Made by a program: the position numbers and the translations under genes
Assembly: GCA_014867205.1 (NCBI GenBank)
Contig: WGUO01000013.1
Span: 1-64,000 of the forward strand
Source: Muribaculaceae bacterium
GTDB lineage: Bacteria; Bacteroidota; Bacteroidia; Bacteroidales; Muribaculaceae
Reading direction: 5' to 3'
DNA length: 64,000 bases
Shown: piece by piece, positions 9,453-18,508 of the stretch
Layout of the letters: the number at the start of each line of letters is the position of its first letter
Numbering within the stretch: position 1 is the first letter of the stretch
The notes under the pieces: model-generated
The model's input: the letters and a program-made list of their open reading frames with translations, nothing else
Told to the model about the DNA's origin: nothing
Database searches by the model: none

Positions 9453-10364
9453 TCATATATCCATGCTCTCGCGCTTGGATGTCGTAGACTTCACATTGAT
9501 TTCAACCGGCTTCGAGCGGGCTGTCTCATACTTGCCGGTCATAGGATTAAAATAGTCAAACGTGATCTCGCCGACTTTCACGCCATTGCGCTCTGTCGGG
9601 ATAAACGTACATTCAAGTTGAAGTTCGGAAATAAGGTCTCCGCGGTCGTAACCGGCATTGCGTGATTCTGACACTGACTTGAGTTTCATGCCGTTCTTAA
9701 ATGCATCACGATACTCTGGCATAGTCGCCTCGGCAATCATTCCTTTCCCTTTTAACACGATTATCGCTGTGGCCTCCTCATTGACGAAGATGTCGCCACG
9801 CGGGATCACCGTCTCTATCGTGAAATCACCTACAGAGCCTGAGAACTCAGTACCGCCGGGGGCATCAGGAAGCCTCCTGACCCGGAATTTCTTATTCTCA
9901 GCCGTCACCTCAAAGCGTTTGATCTCGCGGGTGCGCCGCGGACCCCAGAACGGATCATTGACAACTACCGGATATGCGACACCGATGCTATACGTCCCGC
10001 CGGTCATCTCATAACTCCCCTTGTCGGCCATGGTCACCACATAGGCCTCAAGCGGAAAGCAATAATACTTCCGCCCATTCTTTATCTCCTCGTATGGCTC
10101 TCCGGCCGGTGATACAGTCTGTATCGATGCAAACTCCCCTTTTTTTAGTGTCAGGGGGCTGACAACGTCGGCCGAAACTATGTCGGGTGTCGAGCTTTTG
10201 AGTGTGACAACCATCGGTACAGGCTGACGCGCGTAGAAATCTGTGTTCTGCATGCGGCACTCCACGGTCAGTTCAGGAACTTTCTCCCTGACATCTCCGT
10301 GTGCCGAATTCAGCCCGACACTCAGAATCGCGATAAGTATTAGAAACAGCGACCTCATCACCAT
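9453..10364 (-). CDS. Short BatD paralogue without membrane anchor
   Basis: A 303-residue exported protein with an N-terminal signal peptide. Its body resembles the periplasmic half of the next gene, BatD: both have a DPFWG/DAFWG motif, a following FSGxVGxF segment and a module ending in EVRLVYFNPETGRYET / EITFDYFNPMTGKYET. It lacks BatD's membrane helix and cytoplasmic tail, ending ten residues after a KPVEINVK strand. It overlaps batC: the ATG at 10358 forms TGATG with the batC stop, so that ATG, two codons inside this entry, is an equally good start. It probably arose by duplication inside the operon. Confidence 0.8.
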   Translation of the reverse strand: MVMRSLFLILIAILSVGLNSAHGDVREKVPELTVECRMQNTDFYARQPVPMVVTLKSSTPDIVSADVVSPLTLKKGEFASIQTVSPAGEPYEEIKNGRKYYCFPLEAYVVTMADKGSYEMTGGTYSIGVAYPVVVNDPFWGPRRTREIKRFEVTAENKKFRVRRLPDAPGGTEFSGSVGDFTIETVIPRGDIFVNEEATAIIVLKGKGMIAEATMPEYRDAFKNGMKLKSVSESRNAGYDRGDLISELQLECTFIPTERNGVKVGEITFDYFNPMTGKYETARSKPVEINVKSTTSKRESMDI

Positions 10365-11125
10365 CTGCGTGTATTGCGTGAGGAGGCACCGGCCTTCTCA
10401 CCCTTGTTTGCCTTGTTGACACGGGCCCGCGTCTGGCTCTCCTTGTTGTCGATTGCCTGAAGTATCTGAGAGGCGGTCTGCTGACTTATATCCTTCTGAT
10501 CCTTGGGCTGCTGCTTCTGCTGGTCCTGGTTTTGATTTTTGTTTTGGTCCTTGTTCTGGTCTTTATTCTGATCCTTGTTCTGGTCTTTGTTTTTGTCCTT
10601 GTCCTTGTTCTGATCCTTATTCTTGTCCTGGTTCTGCTTCTGCAGATTCTTCTGGGCAATGCGCAGGTTCTTTCGGGCCTTGTCGTCATTTGGGTCAATG
10701 CGCAATGACTGCTTGTAGTAGTCTATGGCCTTTTGGAAATCCTTGGCATTGAACTCGATATTGCCAAGATTGAAGTTGGCCTTGGCCGCCAAACCGGGTT
10801 TCTTCTTTGCCAGTGCGGCGACATCCGTAAAATTCTTGCGTGCGTTATCGACGAGGGCCTTGTTGGCCGGAGTTGTGTCTGCCGGGTTCTTCACCTGTCG
10901 TATCTGCGACAGCCCGAGGTTATAGCGTGCCTCCGCAGAGTTAGCGTTCTCTCGTATGGCCTCCTGATAGACACTCATGGCCTCGACAAATTTACTGTTC
11001 TTATACAGGTCGTTGCCCTTATTGATCAGGCGACGCTCCTTACGCGTCGACTCAGCATATGCCGCAGGCGTGATAATGCCCGCGAGCAAACCGAGGAGAA
11101 TGATGGCAAATATATGTGGTCTCAT
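10358..11125 (-). CDS. batC: BatC-like TPR protein with a low-complexity K/D/Q/N tail
   Basis: The 255-residue protein has a signal peptide (about 1-24), TPR units (about 30-160; AEARYNLGLSQIR, AKANFNLGNIEFNAKDFQKAIDYYKQSL) and then a striking hydrophilic tract of about 40 residues made of NKDQ/NKDK repeats (about 160-200). The repeat is also visible in the DNA as a 12-base period. Similar tails occur in BatC homologues. The start overlaps the batB stop by four bases (ATGA), showing translational coupling. It likely binds partner Bat proteins in the periplasm. Confidence 0.85.
   Translation of the reverse strand: MRPHIFAIILLGLLAGIITPAAYAESTRKERRLINKGNDLYKNSKFVEAMSVYQEAIRENANSAEARYNLGLSQIRQVKNPADTTPANKALVDNARKNFTDVAALAKKKPGLAAKANFNLGNIEFNAKDFQKAIDYYKQSLRIDPNDDKARKNLRIAQKNLQKQNQDKNKDQNKDKDKNKDQNKDQNKDQNKDQNKNQNQDQQKQQPKDQKDISQQTASQILQAIDNKESQTRARVNKANKGEKAGASSRNTRRW
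10519..10640. repeat. Coding tandem repeat in batC
   Basis: Imperfect 12-base units (variants of TTGTTCTGGTCT on the plus strand) encode the Asn-Lys-Asp-Gln run of the BatC tail. Such arrays can change length by slippage; 12-base units keep the frame. Confidence 0.75.
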
Positions 11126-12168
11126 TTCTTTTCCTCCTTTTTAAAGAATGTGATTTTGTCGAGCCAGCTTATCTTACGCTCAAGCAGGAATATGTTGGCG
11201 ATGATACATGCCAGGGCCAGCCATGCGAACACTGCGAAAAGTTCGTCGTGCTGCGAGTATACGCTTGATTCCATGGCGGCTTTCTTCAGTGTGCCGAGCT
11301 GACGCTCAAGGTCACTGAGTGCGTCGCGTGAGGATGCGTTGACATATATTCCTTTTCCCTCCGAAGCGATCTTGGAGGCAAGTTCCTCGTTAAGGGCGGT
11401 CTGAACCGGCTCGCCCGTCTGGTCATCGATCATGACGCCACCTTTGTCGGGAATTGTCACCGGGGTTGATGATCCGACACCTACCACATCAATCTGTATA
11501 CCCTTCTTGACGGCAGTCTTTGCGGCGTTCATCACACTCTGGCTGTCCTCAAGTTCCTCGGCATCGGTGATAAGGATAATGGCTTTGCCGATATCCTTGC
11601 TCTCGCTGAAGGAATTCGTGGCCATGTCGATTGCCGAGGTGATGTTGGTGCCCTGCTGCGCAATCTGCGACGGATCTATGGAGTTAAGAAACATCTTGGC
11701 TGACACGTAGTCATTGGTGACAGGGATAAGTGTATATGACTGCCCGGCGTAGACAATCAGTCCCACCCGGTCATTGTCAAGGCGGTTGATGAGTTTCTCA
11801 AGTATGAGTTTTGCCGTTCTCATGCGGTCAGGCCCGTCAGGCGTGTCTGACGCCGAGGCAAGCATGGAGTTGGATGCATCGACGGCAATCACCACCTCTA
11901 TGCCCTCTTTGGTAGTCTTCTCATCCTTGACGCCTCCCCACGGACGGGCAAGGGCCAGGATTATGAATGTCAGGGCCAGCAACTCAAGTATTATTTTCAG
12001 AGGCGGCTTGTAGGGTGAGGCCTCGGGCATCAGGCTGCCGATTACATTGAGACGGCCAAACTTCCTGAGATTGCTCCGACGTGAATGGCGCGCCCACACA
12101 TAGAGCAGTGCGATCACTGGCACGAGCAACAGCAGCAGTAGAAGACCGGGATATGCGAAACTAAACAT
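11122..12168 (-). CDS. batB: BatB, VWA-domain membrane protein
   Basis: A 348-residue protein with two N-terminal membrane segments (about 5-25 and 55-75), a von Willebrand A domain with MIDAS motif VDASNSM (about residue 93) and later TNITSA and ITDAEE metal-site loops, then a C-terminal membrane helix (about 308-328). VWA domains bind metal ions and mediate protein contacts, often with MoxR ATPases. It overlaps batC by four bases and follows batA by 28. Confidence 0.93.
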   Translation of the reverse strand: MFSFAYPGLLLLLLLVPVIALLYVWARHSRRSNLRKFGRLNVIGSLMPEASPYKPPLKIILELLALTFIILALARPWGGVKDEKTTKEGIEVVIAVDASNSMLASASDTPDGPDRMRTAKLILEKLINRLDNDRVGLIVYAGQSYTLIPVTNDYVSAKMFLNSIDPSQIAQQGTNITSAIDMATNSFSESKDIGKAIILITDAEELEDSQSVMNAAKTAVKKGIQIDVVGVGSSTPVTIPDKGGVMIDDQTGEPVQTALNEELASKIASEGKGIYVNASSRDALSDLERQLGTLKKAAMESSVYSQHDELFAVFAWLALACIIANIFLLERKISWLDKITFFKKEEKK

Positions 12169-12196
12169 ACGTCTTTCAATTTAAAACAGGAACTTG

Positions 12197-13174
12197 TCAG
12201 GGGATACGTCGCAGCAGCGTGTATCTCAGCAACAACTGCAATGCCAACGCAGCGAGCGCCACGATAATCCAAGGCATGAAATTCTCTTCAGTCTGTGTGA
12301 AGTTGTTGACATTGATCTTCGATTTCTCAAGAGCGTCAATCTCCTCAAACACCTTCCTTAGCATCCGCGAGTCAGTTGCTCGGAAATATTTGCCTCCGGT
12401 CAGATTGGAGATATTGGTCAGCGCCTGCTCGTCTATCTTGGTCTCCATGGTGGTTGTGGAGAAGCCGTAAGGGTCTGTGATCTGTATGGACCCGTTCGTG
12501 CCGACACCGACCGAGTATATGCGTATACCTTTCTGGCGTGCGATCTGGGCTGCGGTAGCCGGCGCGACATCGCCGGCATTGTTTGTGCCGTCGGTCAGCA
12601 GGATAATGCTCTTTGACTTGGCCTGACCCGTTACGAGTCTGTTGATCGCCGAGGCGATGCCGTCGCCGATGGCGGTTCCGTCGTTAAGCGCCCCGGTCTT
12701 CGTATTGTTTATGGCGTTGATAAGCGCTGCCCTGTCGGTTGTCAGGGGCATAAGTGAAAGACTCTCTCCTGAGAACACGACAAGTCCTATATTGTCGTTC
12801 GGACGCTGCGAGACAAACTTCGAGGCTACTTCCTTGGCTGCATCTATACGGTTGGGCTGAAGGTCAGTGGCGAGCATACTGCTCGATATGTCAAGCGCAA
12901 GCACTATGTCCGTACCCTCGATGCTCGACGAGCGAAGCGAGTCATGGGTCTGCGGGCGCGCAAGCGCGACTATAAGCGCGGCAACCGCCACAAGCTGAAG
13001 CCCGAAGCAGACGTGCATCATCATAATCTTGAATCTCGCACGGAACGGCGCAAGCACCGATACCGACGAAACGCCCATCGACGGATTGGAATTCCTCCAT
13101 TTCCTGACATACCACACCACAAGCGGAATGAGTACCAGCAGCAGGTAGAGGAATCCGGGATGTCTGAACATCAT
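12197..13174 (-). CDS. batA: BatA, VWA-domain membrane protein
   Basis: The 325-residue protein has the same plan as BatB: N-terminal membrane segments (about 7-23 and 55-75), VWA domain with MIDAS LDISSSM (about residue 93), DGTAIGDGI and LLTDGTNNAG loops, and a final membrane helix (about 302-320). It overlaps the preceding DUF4381-like gene by four bases. BatA and BatB are paralogues that probably form the metal-dependent adhesion part of the complex with MoxR. Confidence 0.93.
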   Translation of the reverse strand: MMFRHPGFLYLLLVLIPLVVWYVRKWRNSNPSMGVSSVSVLAPFRARFKIMMMHVCFGLQLVAVAALIVALARPQTHDSLRSSSIEGTDIVLALDISSSMLATDLQPNRIDAAKEVASKFVSQRPNDNIGLVVFSGESLSLMPLTTDRAALINAINNTKTGALNDGTAIGDGIASAINRLVTGQAKSKSIILLTDGTNNAGDVAPATAAQIARQKGIRIYSVGVGTNGSIQITDPYGFSTTTMETKIDEQALTNISNLTGGKYFRATDSRMLRKVFEEIDALEKSKINVNNFTQTEENFMPWIIVALAALALQLLLRYTLLRRIP

Positions 13175-14211
13175 CGCTTACCTCCTTTCTTCTTTTTTGA
13201 GTGCGTAATCGTACCCTGCCTGCTCTTGGCCGATTTATCTGAGGTATTTTCATCCTGGGTCTCAACAGGCTTGGGCTTGGTTTCCCTCACAAACCGCAAG
13301 GCATTGTCATATGCCAGAACGTTGTCGTCAGGCAATGGCCGCACCTTGGCGAATTTCACGAAATCGGCCATGTCGAGTATCTGACGGAAGTACGCGCGCT
13401 TGTCCTTGAGTTCATCGTTCTTTGACAATGCGCCCAATATCTGTCGCGATGTCATCTCGATTGCGTTGATGCCGAACTGTCTGAACAGGTATCTACGCAG
13501 AATCTCTGTAAGTTCGGTAAAATACTCCTTCTCCATTCCCTGTTCCCAGAGTTTCTTCTCTTTAAGGGCCTGGAGGCCGGAGATAGCCTCCTCATATGGA
13601 GTCGGAACCGGTTTCTTGGGCAGTATCGAGCCTTCGCGGCGGTAGCGTCTCATTCCGTACACGAAAGCCACTATGGCCAGAACCAGTATGAGAAGTATCC
13701 ACCAGTAATCAAGCACCCAGTCGGGCACAGCGTCGAATATCGACGGATTCTCGGGATCGGCTGTCGATGCATAGTCGTGAATCGGGGTATTCGCCTCGGC
13801 AAGCACCGGAACGACCTTGAGTGCGAGACTCTTGGAGCGGATTGTATCCTTGCCGTCGACAAATGCGAATTCCGGCAGGTGATAGTAACCGGAGTCGAAG
13901 GCCTGCACCGGCACATCGTATGTAATCCTCAGGTTCGCGCCGGCATCGACGGTGTCGATGCGCGCCGGGGCGCGTAGTTCCACGCTGTCGCCACAGACGG
14001 GAATCACACCGTTCTCACGCACCTGCTGCAGCAGCGGGAAGGTCACTTTCGCATTCTTGGGCTGCGTGAGAGTCACGTGCACGGTGGTCATCTTGCCCAT
14101 GAGCAGATGCACGGAGTCGAGTTTGGCCTGCACTGTGGGTGCGGCCAAGGCGCTGCCGAGCCACATCGACCCGAGGCATAAAGTCAATATCCTCAACGGT
14201 TTTAGATTCAT
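13171..14211 (-). CDS. DUF4381/BatD-like membrane protein of the Bat operon
   Basis: The 346 residues comprise a signal peptide (about 1-23), a periplasmic beta-rich part that resembles the start of BatD (DSVHLLMGKMTTVHVTLTQPKNAKVTFP), one membrane helix (about 170-190, WWILLILVLAIVAFVYG) and a cytoplasmic helical domain (about 205-305; ALKEKKLWEQGMEKEYFTELTEILRRYL). The tail is Lys-rich and low complexity. Its place between the DUF58 gene and batA is constant in Bacteroidetes Bat operons. Function is not known. Confidence 0.82.
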   Translation of the reverse strand: MNLKPLRILTLCLGSMWLGSALAAPTVQAKLDSVHLLMGKMTTVHVTLTQPKNAKVTFPLLQQVRENGVIPVCGDSVELRAPARIDTVDAGANLRITYDVPVQAFDSGYYHLPEFAFVDGKDTIRSKSLALKVVPVLAEANTPIHDYASTADPENPSIFDAVPDWVLDYWWILLILVLAIVAFVYGMRRYRREGSILPKKPVPTPYEEAISGLQALKEKKLWEQGMEKEYFTELTEILRRYLFRQFGINAIEMTSRQILGALSKNDELKDKRAYFRQILDMADFVKFAKVRPLPDDNVLAYDNALRFVRETKPKPVETQDENTSDKSAKSRQGTITHSKKKKGGKR

Positions 14212-14242
14212 AACACCGATTATAATTAAACAGGGTAAATCA

Positions 14243-15121
14243 TCAGCGGGGTACTGCCCTGCGCCTGAAGAGGCCGAGCAAGGCCTTCACGAAATCCTCA
14301 TCGGTTGTGACAGAGGCCATGTCGACGCCGCTTCGCGCCGTCACCGAGGCAAGCGTCTGCTGACGCATATACCAGGCCTTGGCATAACTGTTCCGCGCCT
14401 TGCGGCTCGAGGTGTCTATCCACATGTCTGCGCCTGTCTCCATGTCGCGCAGCCTTATAAGCCCGACATCGGGTATCTCGGCATCGCGGCGGTCATAGAC
14501 CTGTATGGCGGCAAGGTCATGCTTGCGGTTGGCTATCGACATGCTCTTGAAGTAGTCATGGTCATCAATGAAGTCGCTTATCAGGAATGCTGTCGAGCGC
14601 TTCTTGATGGCGTTGGTCAGGAACTTCAGCGCTATGTCGATGTCTGTCCCCTTGCTCTCGGGCTCGAAATTTATTATCTCGCGTATGATGAGAAGGATAT
14701 GCTTCCGGCCCTTTTTCGGGGGAATGAACTTCTCTATCTTGTCGGAGAAAAATATGACGCCCACCTTGTCATTGTTCTGGATAGACGAGAAAGCGAGTGT
14801 GGCCGCGATCTCGGCCATCTTCTCTTTCTTGATTTCTCCGCAAGCTCCAAAGTCGCGGCTTCCGCTGACATCTATCAGAAGCATGACGGTCAGCTCGCGT
14901 TCCTCCTCGTAGACCTTGACATAGGGCTTGTTGTGGCGCGATGTGACGTTCCAGTCTATGTCGCGCACATCGTCGCCGGGCTCATACTCGCGAACCTCGC
15001 TGAATATCACTCCACGCCCCTTGAAGGCACTGTGATATTCTCCCGCGAAGATGTTCTGGCTCAGACCCCTGGTCTTGATCTCGATCTTGCGAATCTTCTT
15101 TATCAGTTCGTTGGCGTCCAT
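14243..15121 (-). CDS. DUF58 (VWA-like) protein
   Basis: A soluble 292-residue protein of the DUF58 family. The conserved YEPGDDVRDIDWNVTSRHNKPYVKVYEEERE segment lies at about 47-78 and is followed by a VWA-like MLLIDVSGS motif (about residue 85). DUF58 genes nearly always follow moxR, and here the gap is 12 bases. The protein is presumed to be a cytoplasmic partner of MoxR. Confidence 0.92.
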   Translation of the reverse strand: MDANELIKKIRKIEIKTRGLSQNIFAGEYHSAFKGRGVIFSEVREYEPGDDVRDIDWNVTSRHNKPYVKVYEEERELTVMLLIDVSGSRDFGACGEIKKEKMAEIAATLAFSSIQNNDKVGVIFFSDKIEKFIPPKKGRKHILLIIREIINFEPESKGTDIDIALKFLTNAIKKRSTAFLISDFIDDHDYFKSMSIANRKHDLAAIQVYDRRDAEIPDVGLIRLRDMETGADMWIDTSSRKARNSYAKAWYMRQQTLASVTARSGVDMASVTTDEDFVKALLGLFRRRAVPR

Positions 15122-15133
15122 ATGCTGTCTTTA

Positions 15134-16129
15134 TCAGGGAACCGCCACCTTGTCAAGAATATCGGTGATGACCTCGTCGGCGTTGATGTTGTTGGCCTCG
15201 GCCTCGTAGGTCAGTCCGATACGGTGGCGCATGACGTCGTGGCAGACGGCACGCACATCCTCGGGAATCACATAGCCGCGGCCCTGCAGGAAAGCATAGG
15301 CGCGGGCAGCGAGCGCAAGGCTTATCGACGCACGCGGAGATGCTCCGAACGATATTATGCTCTGCAGGTCGGGCAGCCCGAACTTGGCCGGCTGTCGCGT
15401 GGCGAACACTATGTCCACGATATAGTTCTCTATCTTCTCGTCGATATATATCTTCTCTACTATCTGCTGCACCTCAAGGATGTCCTTGGGGCTTACCAGC
15501 GGCTGTACCGGCGAAAGTTCTCCCTTGATGTTCTGCCGGATGATTGATTTCTCCTCCTCTTTGTTGGGATAGCCGATGACAACCTTGAGAAGGAATCGGT
15601 CTACCTGAGCCTCGGGCAGCGGATATGTGCCCTCCTGCTCGATAGGGTTCTGGGTAGCCATTACCAGGAACGGAACGGGCAGCGGGTATGTATCGTCGCC
15701 GATTGTCACCTGACGCTCCTGCATGGCCTCAAGCAGCGCGCTCTGAACTTTGGCCGGAGCGCGGTTAATCTCGTCGGCGAGTACGAAGTTGGCGAAGATG
15801 GGACCTTTCTTCACCTCGAATATCTCCTTCTTGACACTGTAGATCAATGTCCCTATCACGTCGGCAGGCAGAAGGTCGGGCGTGAACTGGATACGGCTGT
15901 ATTTGGCGTCAACCAGGTTTGCAAGCGTCTTGATGGCGAGTGTCTTCGCAAGACCCGGAACACCCTCAAGCAGTATATGCCCGTTGCAAAGAAGCACTAT
16001 GAGCAATGAATCAACAAGGTGTTTCTGACCGACAATGCGTCTGTCCATACCGGTGCGGATCATTGTCACGAAGTTGCTCTTCGATGCGATAAGATCCTGT
16101 AATTCTCTGATATTTACTGTCTCATCCAT
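15134..16129 (-). CDS. MoxR family AAA+ ATPase
   Basis: The 331-residue first gene of the Bat operon. Walker A is GVPGLAKT (about residue 57), Walker B LADEINRAPAKVQSALLEAMQE (about 113-135), sensor 1 ATQNPIEQEGTYPLPEAQ and sensor 2 region FGASPRASISLALAARA. MoxR ATPases act as chaperones that remodel or activate VWA-domain partners, here DUF58, BatA and BatB. A TAATTTTG promoter lies about 75 bases upstream and would drive the nine-gene operon. Confidence 0.95.
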   Translation of the reverse strand: MDETVNIRELQDLIASKSNFVTMIRTGMDRRIVGQKHLVDSLLIVLLCNGHILLEGVPGLAKTLAIKTLANLVDAKYSRIQFTPDLLPADVIGTLIYSVKKEIFEVKKGPIFANFVLADEINRAPAKVQSALLEAMQERQVTIGDDTYPLPVPFLVMATQNPIEQEGTYPLPEAQVDRFLLKVVIGYPNKEEEKSIIRQNIKGELSPVQPLVSPKDILEVQQIVEKIYIDEKIENYIVDIVFATRQPAKFGLPDLQSIISFGASPRASISLALAARAYAFLQGRGYVIPEDVRAVCHDVMRHRIGLTYEAEANNINADEVITDILDKVAVP

Positions 16130-16204
16130 ATTTTTGGTTCTTCATTTTTTAGGCATCGGGGCCGGGAATCGTAGGGAGGCCACAATATGTGCCGTTTCTG
16201 TATG

Positions 16205-16212
16205 CAAAATTA
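16205..16212 (-). promoter_or_regulatory. Promoter -7 box for the moxR-bat operon
   Basis: Minus-strand TAATTTTG, exact consensus, with expected start near 16201 and a leader of about 72 nt. No TTG is found at -33. Confidence 0.55.
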
Positions 16213-16221
16213 GTGCATTTA

Positions 16222-16256
16222 ACTTAATTTTGTTAATACTCTCTGTTAAATTAAGT
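16222..16256. repeat. AT-rich inverted repeat upstream of the bat promoter
   Basis: ACTTAATTT (16222-16230) pairs with AAATTAAGT (16248-16256). It covers the -33 region of the bat promoter and lies just after thiL. It may be the thiL terminator or an operator. Confidence 0.45.
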
Positions 16257-16290
16257 TTAAGATTACTTAAAGAATTAAATGCAATCAGGG

Positions 16291-17418
16291 TCATGCGTCA
16301 TGATCCATCTGCCTATCCTTTGCTTCACCCGCTCCTGCAGTTGTTTCAGATGTCTTGCTGACGGATAGCTCCACTCCGCTGTTGTCAGTAAATGCGTTCC
16401 ATCCTTGCGCGCATATCGGGATGTCGGTTCCGTCTCGGGTCACGAGTGCGGCTCCAAGTTCGGGTTTTGTGACATAACCTATCATCGTGACGCCTTTGAG
16501 TTTCTCTATTTTCTCATTGTCGGCAAGCGGCACGGTGAACAGCAACTCGTAGTCCTCGCCACCGTTCATGGCTGTCATGACCAGATTCATGTTGAATTCC
16601 TCGGCCATTACGGCTGTCTGATAGTCTATCGGTATGCGGTCCTCGTATACGCGGCATCCTACATTTGAGCTCTTGCATATATGCAGCAGTTCGGATGAGA
16701 GTCCGTCGCTCACATCCATCATCGCTGTAGGCTTGATGCCATGCTCGGCAAGCATCTCCACCACATCGCGGCGTGCCTCGGGCTTGAGCTGGCGCTCCAG
16801 TATGTATTCCTTACCGGCGAAGTCAGGCTGGAAACCGGGTGCCGACTGTGCCGCGACACGGTTCTCGCGCTCAAGAAGCTGGAGCCCAATATATGCCGCG
16901 CCGAGGTCTCCGCTGACGCAGATTATGTCGGTCGGTCTGGCTCCGCTTCGATACACGATGTCCTCGCGGCGTGCCTCGCCCAGACACGTGATGCTTATCA
17001 CCAGCCCCGTCATAGACGCCGAGGTGTCTCCACCCACAAGGTCAACACCATATTCCTTACAGGCAAGCCGAATACCTGCGTAGAGTTCCTCGATATGCTC
17101 CACCGTGAAACGGCTTGATATCCCCAGGCTCACGGTAATCTGTTTCGGACGACCGTTCATGGCATATATGTCACTGAAGTTGACTATCGCCGATTTATAC
17201 CCCAGGTGCTTCAATGGCACATATCTCAGGTCAAAATGTATTCCCTCAAGCAGCAGGTCGGTTGTAACAAGTGCATCCTTGTCTCCGAACGCAAGTACCG
17301 CAGCGTCATCTCCGACACCGACTCGCGATGACTCATTTTTCAACGGGAAGTCTCTGGTCAGTCGGTCAATAAGTCCGAACTCGCCAAGCGTCGATATCTC
17401 TGTCTGGTTGCTTTCCAT
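16291..17418 (-). CDS. thiL: Thiamine-monophosphate kinase
   Basis: ThiL phosphorylates thiamine phosphate to the cofactor thiamine diphosphate. The 375 residues include FGLIDRLTRDFPL, the metal-binding VGVGDDAAVL and TTDLLLEGIHFDL, GGDTSAS, and MMDVSDGLSSELLHI, all hallmarks of the family. It is about 30 residues longer than usual, with a poorly conserved polar tail (SKTSETTAGAGEAKDRQ). No thiamine riboswitch is visible in the short upstream gap. A terminator separates it from punA, so it may have its own promoter, which I could not identify. Confidence 0.95.
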   Translation of the reverse strand: MESNQTEISTLGEFGLIDRLTRDFPLKNESSRVGVGDDAAVLAFGDKDALVTTDLLLEGIHFDLRYVPLKHLGYKSAIVNFSDIYAMNGRPKQITVSLGISSRFTVEHIEELYAGIRLACKEYGVDLVGGDTSASMTGLVISITCLGEARREDIVYRSGARPTDIICVSGDLGAAYIGLQLLERENRVAAQSAPGFQPDFAGKEYILERQLKPEARRDVVEMLAEHGIKPTAMMDVSDGLSSELLHICKSSNVGCRVYEDRIPIDYQTAVMAEEFNMNLVMTAMNGGEDYELLFTVPLADNEKIEKLKGVTMIGYVTKPELGAALVTRDGTDIPICAQGWNAFTDNSGVELSVSKTSETTAGAGEAKDRQMDHDA

Positions 17419-17472
17419 ATTTTTCTAAACTTTAGGCTGTTGATAAATAATCTGTTGCCGACTGTCAAAAAC

Positions 17473-17522
17473 AAGAGGAGGCGACAGGGCCGGCATGCCG
17501 GAAATTCCCCTTACCTCCTCTT
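17473..17522 (-). terminator. Terminator between punA and thiL
   Basis: AAGAGGAGG (17473-17481) pairs with CCTCCTCTT (17514-17522), enclosing a CCGGCATGCCGG palindrome. On the minus strand a GTTTTTG tract follows. Confidence 0.8.
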
Positions 17523-17547
17523 TTCTGTTTTTCTGATTTGCTGATTG

Positions 17548-18372
17548 TCAGATACGTGTCAGCATCTCCTTGATTATGGTGGTCATGATCGGCTGGGCCT
17601 TGACGGCGGCCTTCTGTACCTCCTCATGCGTAGGCACCTCCTTGATGTCCTTGCCTCCGAGGTCTGTGATCACCGAGACGCCGAAAACCCGCATTCCCGC
17701 ATGGTTGGCTACGATAACCTCCGGCACTGTCGACATGCCGACCGCATCGCCTCCGATTACCCTGAAATATTCATACTCGGCGGGGGTCTCGAATGTCGGG
17801 CCCGGTGTGCCGACGTATACGCCGTGCATCAGCCTTATGTTCTGCTCGCGGGCTATATCGTCGGCCATGTTTATCAGCGCGTTGCTGTAGGCCTCTGTCA
17901 TCGCCGGGAAGCGGGGGCCGAGCTCGTCGAAGTTATGGCCACGAAGCGGATTTTCCGGAAAGAGATTGATATGGTCGGTGATGATCATCACGTCACCCAC
18001 CTTAAACTCCTTGTTCATTCCGCCTGCCGCATTGCTCACGAAGAGTGTCTCCACGCCGAGAGCCTTCATTACGCGGACTGGGAATGTGACCTGCTTCATG
18101 TCATAGCCCTCATAGTAGTGGAAACGTCCCTGCATGGCCATGATATATTTGCCCCCGAGAATGCCGAAAATAAGTTTGCCAGAATGTCCCTCGACTGTCG
18201 ACACCGGGAAGTTAGGGATATTATGATAATCGAGTTCCGCGCTGATTTCTATATGGTTTACGAGATCGCCCAGACCTGTGCCGAGTATTACGGCTGTCTC
18301 AGGCATCTTGCCTACCTTCTCCTTGATGAAACCGGCGGTTTCCTGGATCTTTTCCAGATAAGTCTTTTCCAT
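17548..18372 (-). CDS. punA: Purine-nucleoside phosphorylase
   Basis: A trimeric-type (PNP/MTAP family) enzyme of 274 residues that splits purine nucleosides with phosphate to base and ribose 1-phosphate. Visible motifs are AVILGTGLGDLVNHI (phosphate-binding loop, about 30), AMQGRFHYYEGYDMKQVTFPVRVMKALGVETLFVSNAAGG (about 80-120) and GDAVGMSTVPEVIVANHAGMRVFG (substrate site, about 205-228). It lies downstream of lpxK and ends at a strong terminator. Confidence 0.95.
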   Translation of the reverse strand: MEKTYLEKIQETAGFIKEKVGKMPETAVILGTGLGDLVNHIEISAELDYHNIPNFPVSTVEGHSGKLIFGILGGKYIMAMQGRFHYYEGYDMKQVTFPVRVMKALGVETLFVSNAAGGMNKEFKVGDVMIITDHINLFPENPLRGHNFDELGPRFPAMTEAYSNALINMADDIAREQNIRLMHGVYVGTPGPTFETPAEYEYFRVIGGDAVGMSTVPEVIVANHAGMRVFGVSVITDLGGKDIKEVPTHEEVQKAAVKAQPIMTTIIKEMLTRI

Positions 18373-18508
18373 TAGTCTTGATTTTGGGTTAATAACTTGT
18401 CAGACAATGCACACAACTGTCCCACAGGCTTTCCTTACACAATAGATAACATTGTGGTCGCCCTGTTGGTTTCATGCGCATGTCGAATTATATCTCCTAA
18501 GCAACTGT

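Noticed and set aside
13952..15547. A 531-codon plus-strand frame
   Set aside because: It runs antisense to three well-supported Bat genes with clear motifs; GC-rich codons of the true genes leave the opposite frame open.
17419..17472. Thiamine riboswitch before thiL
   Set aside because: The gap is too short and lacks the conserved CUGAGA and box sequences.
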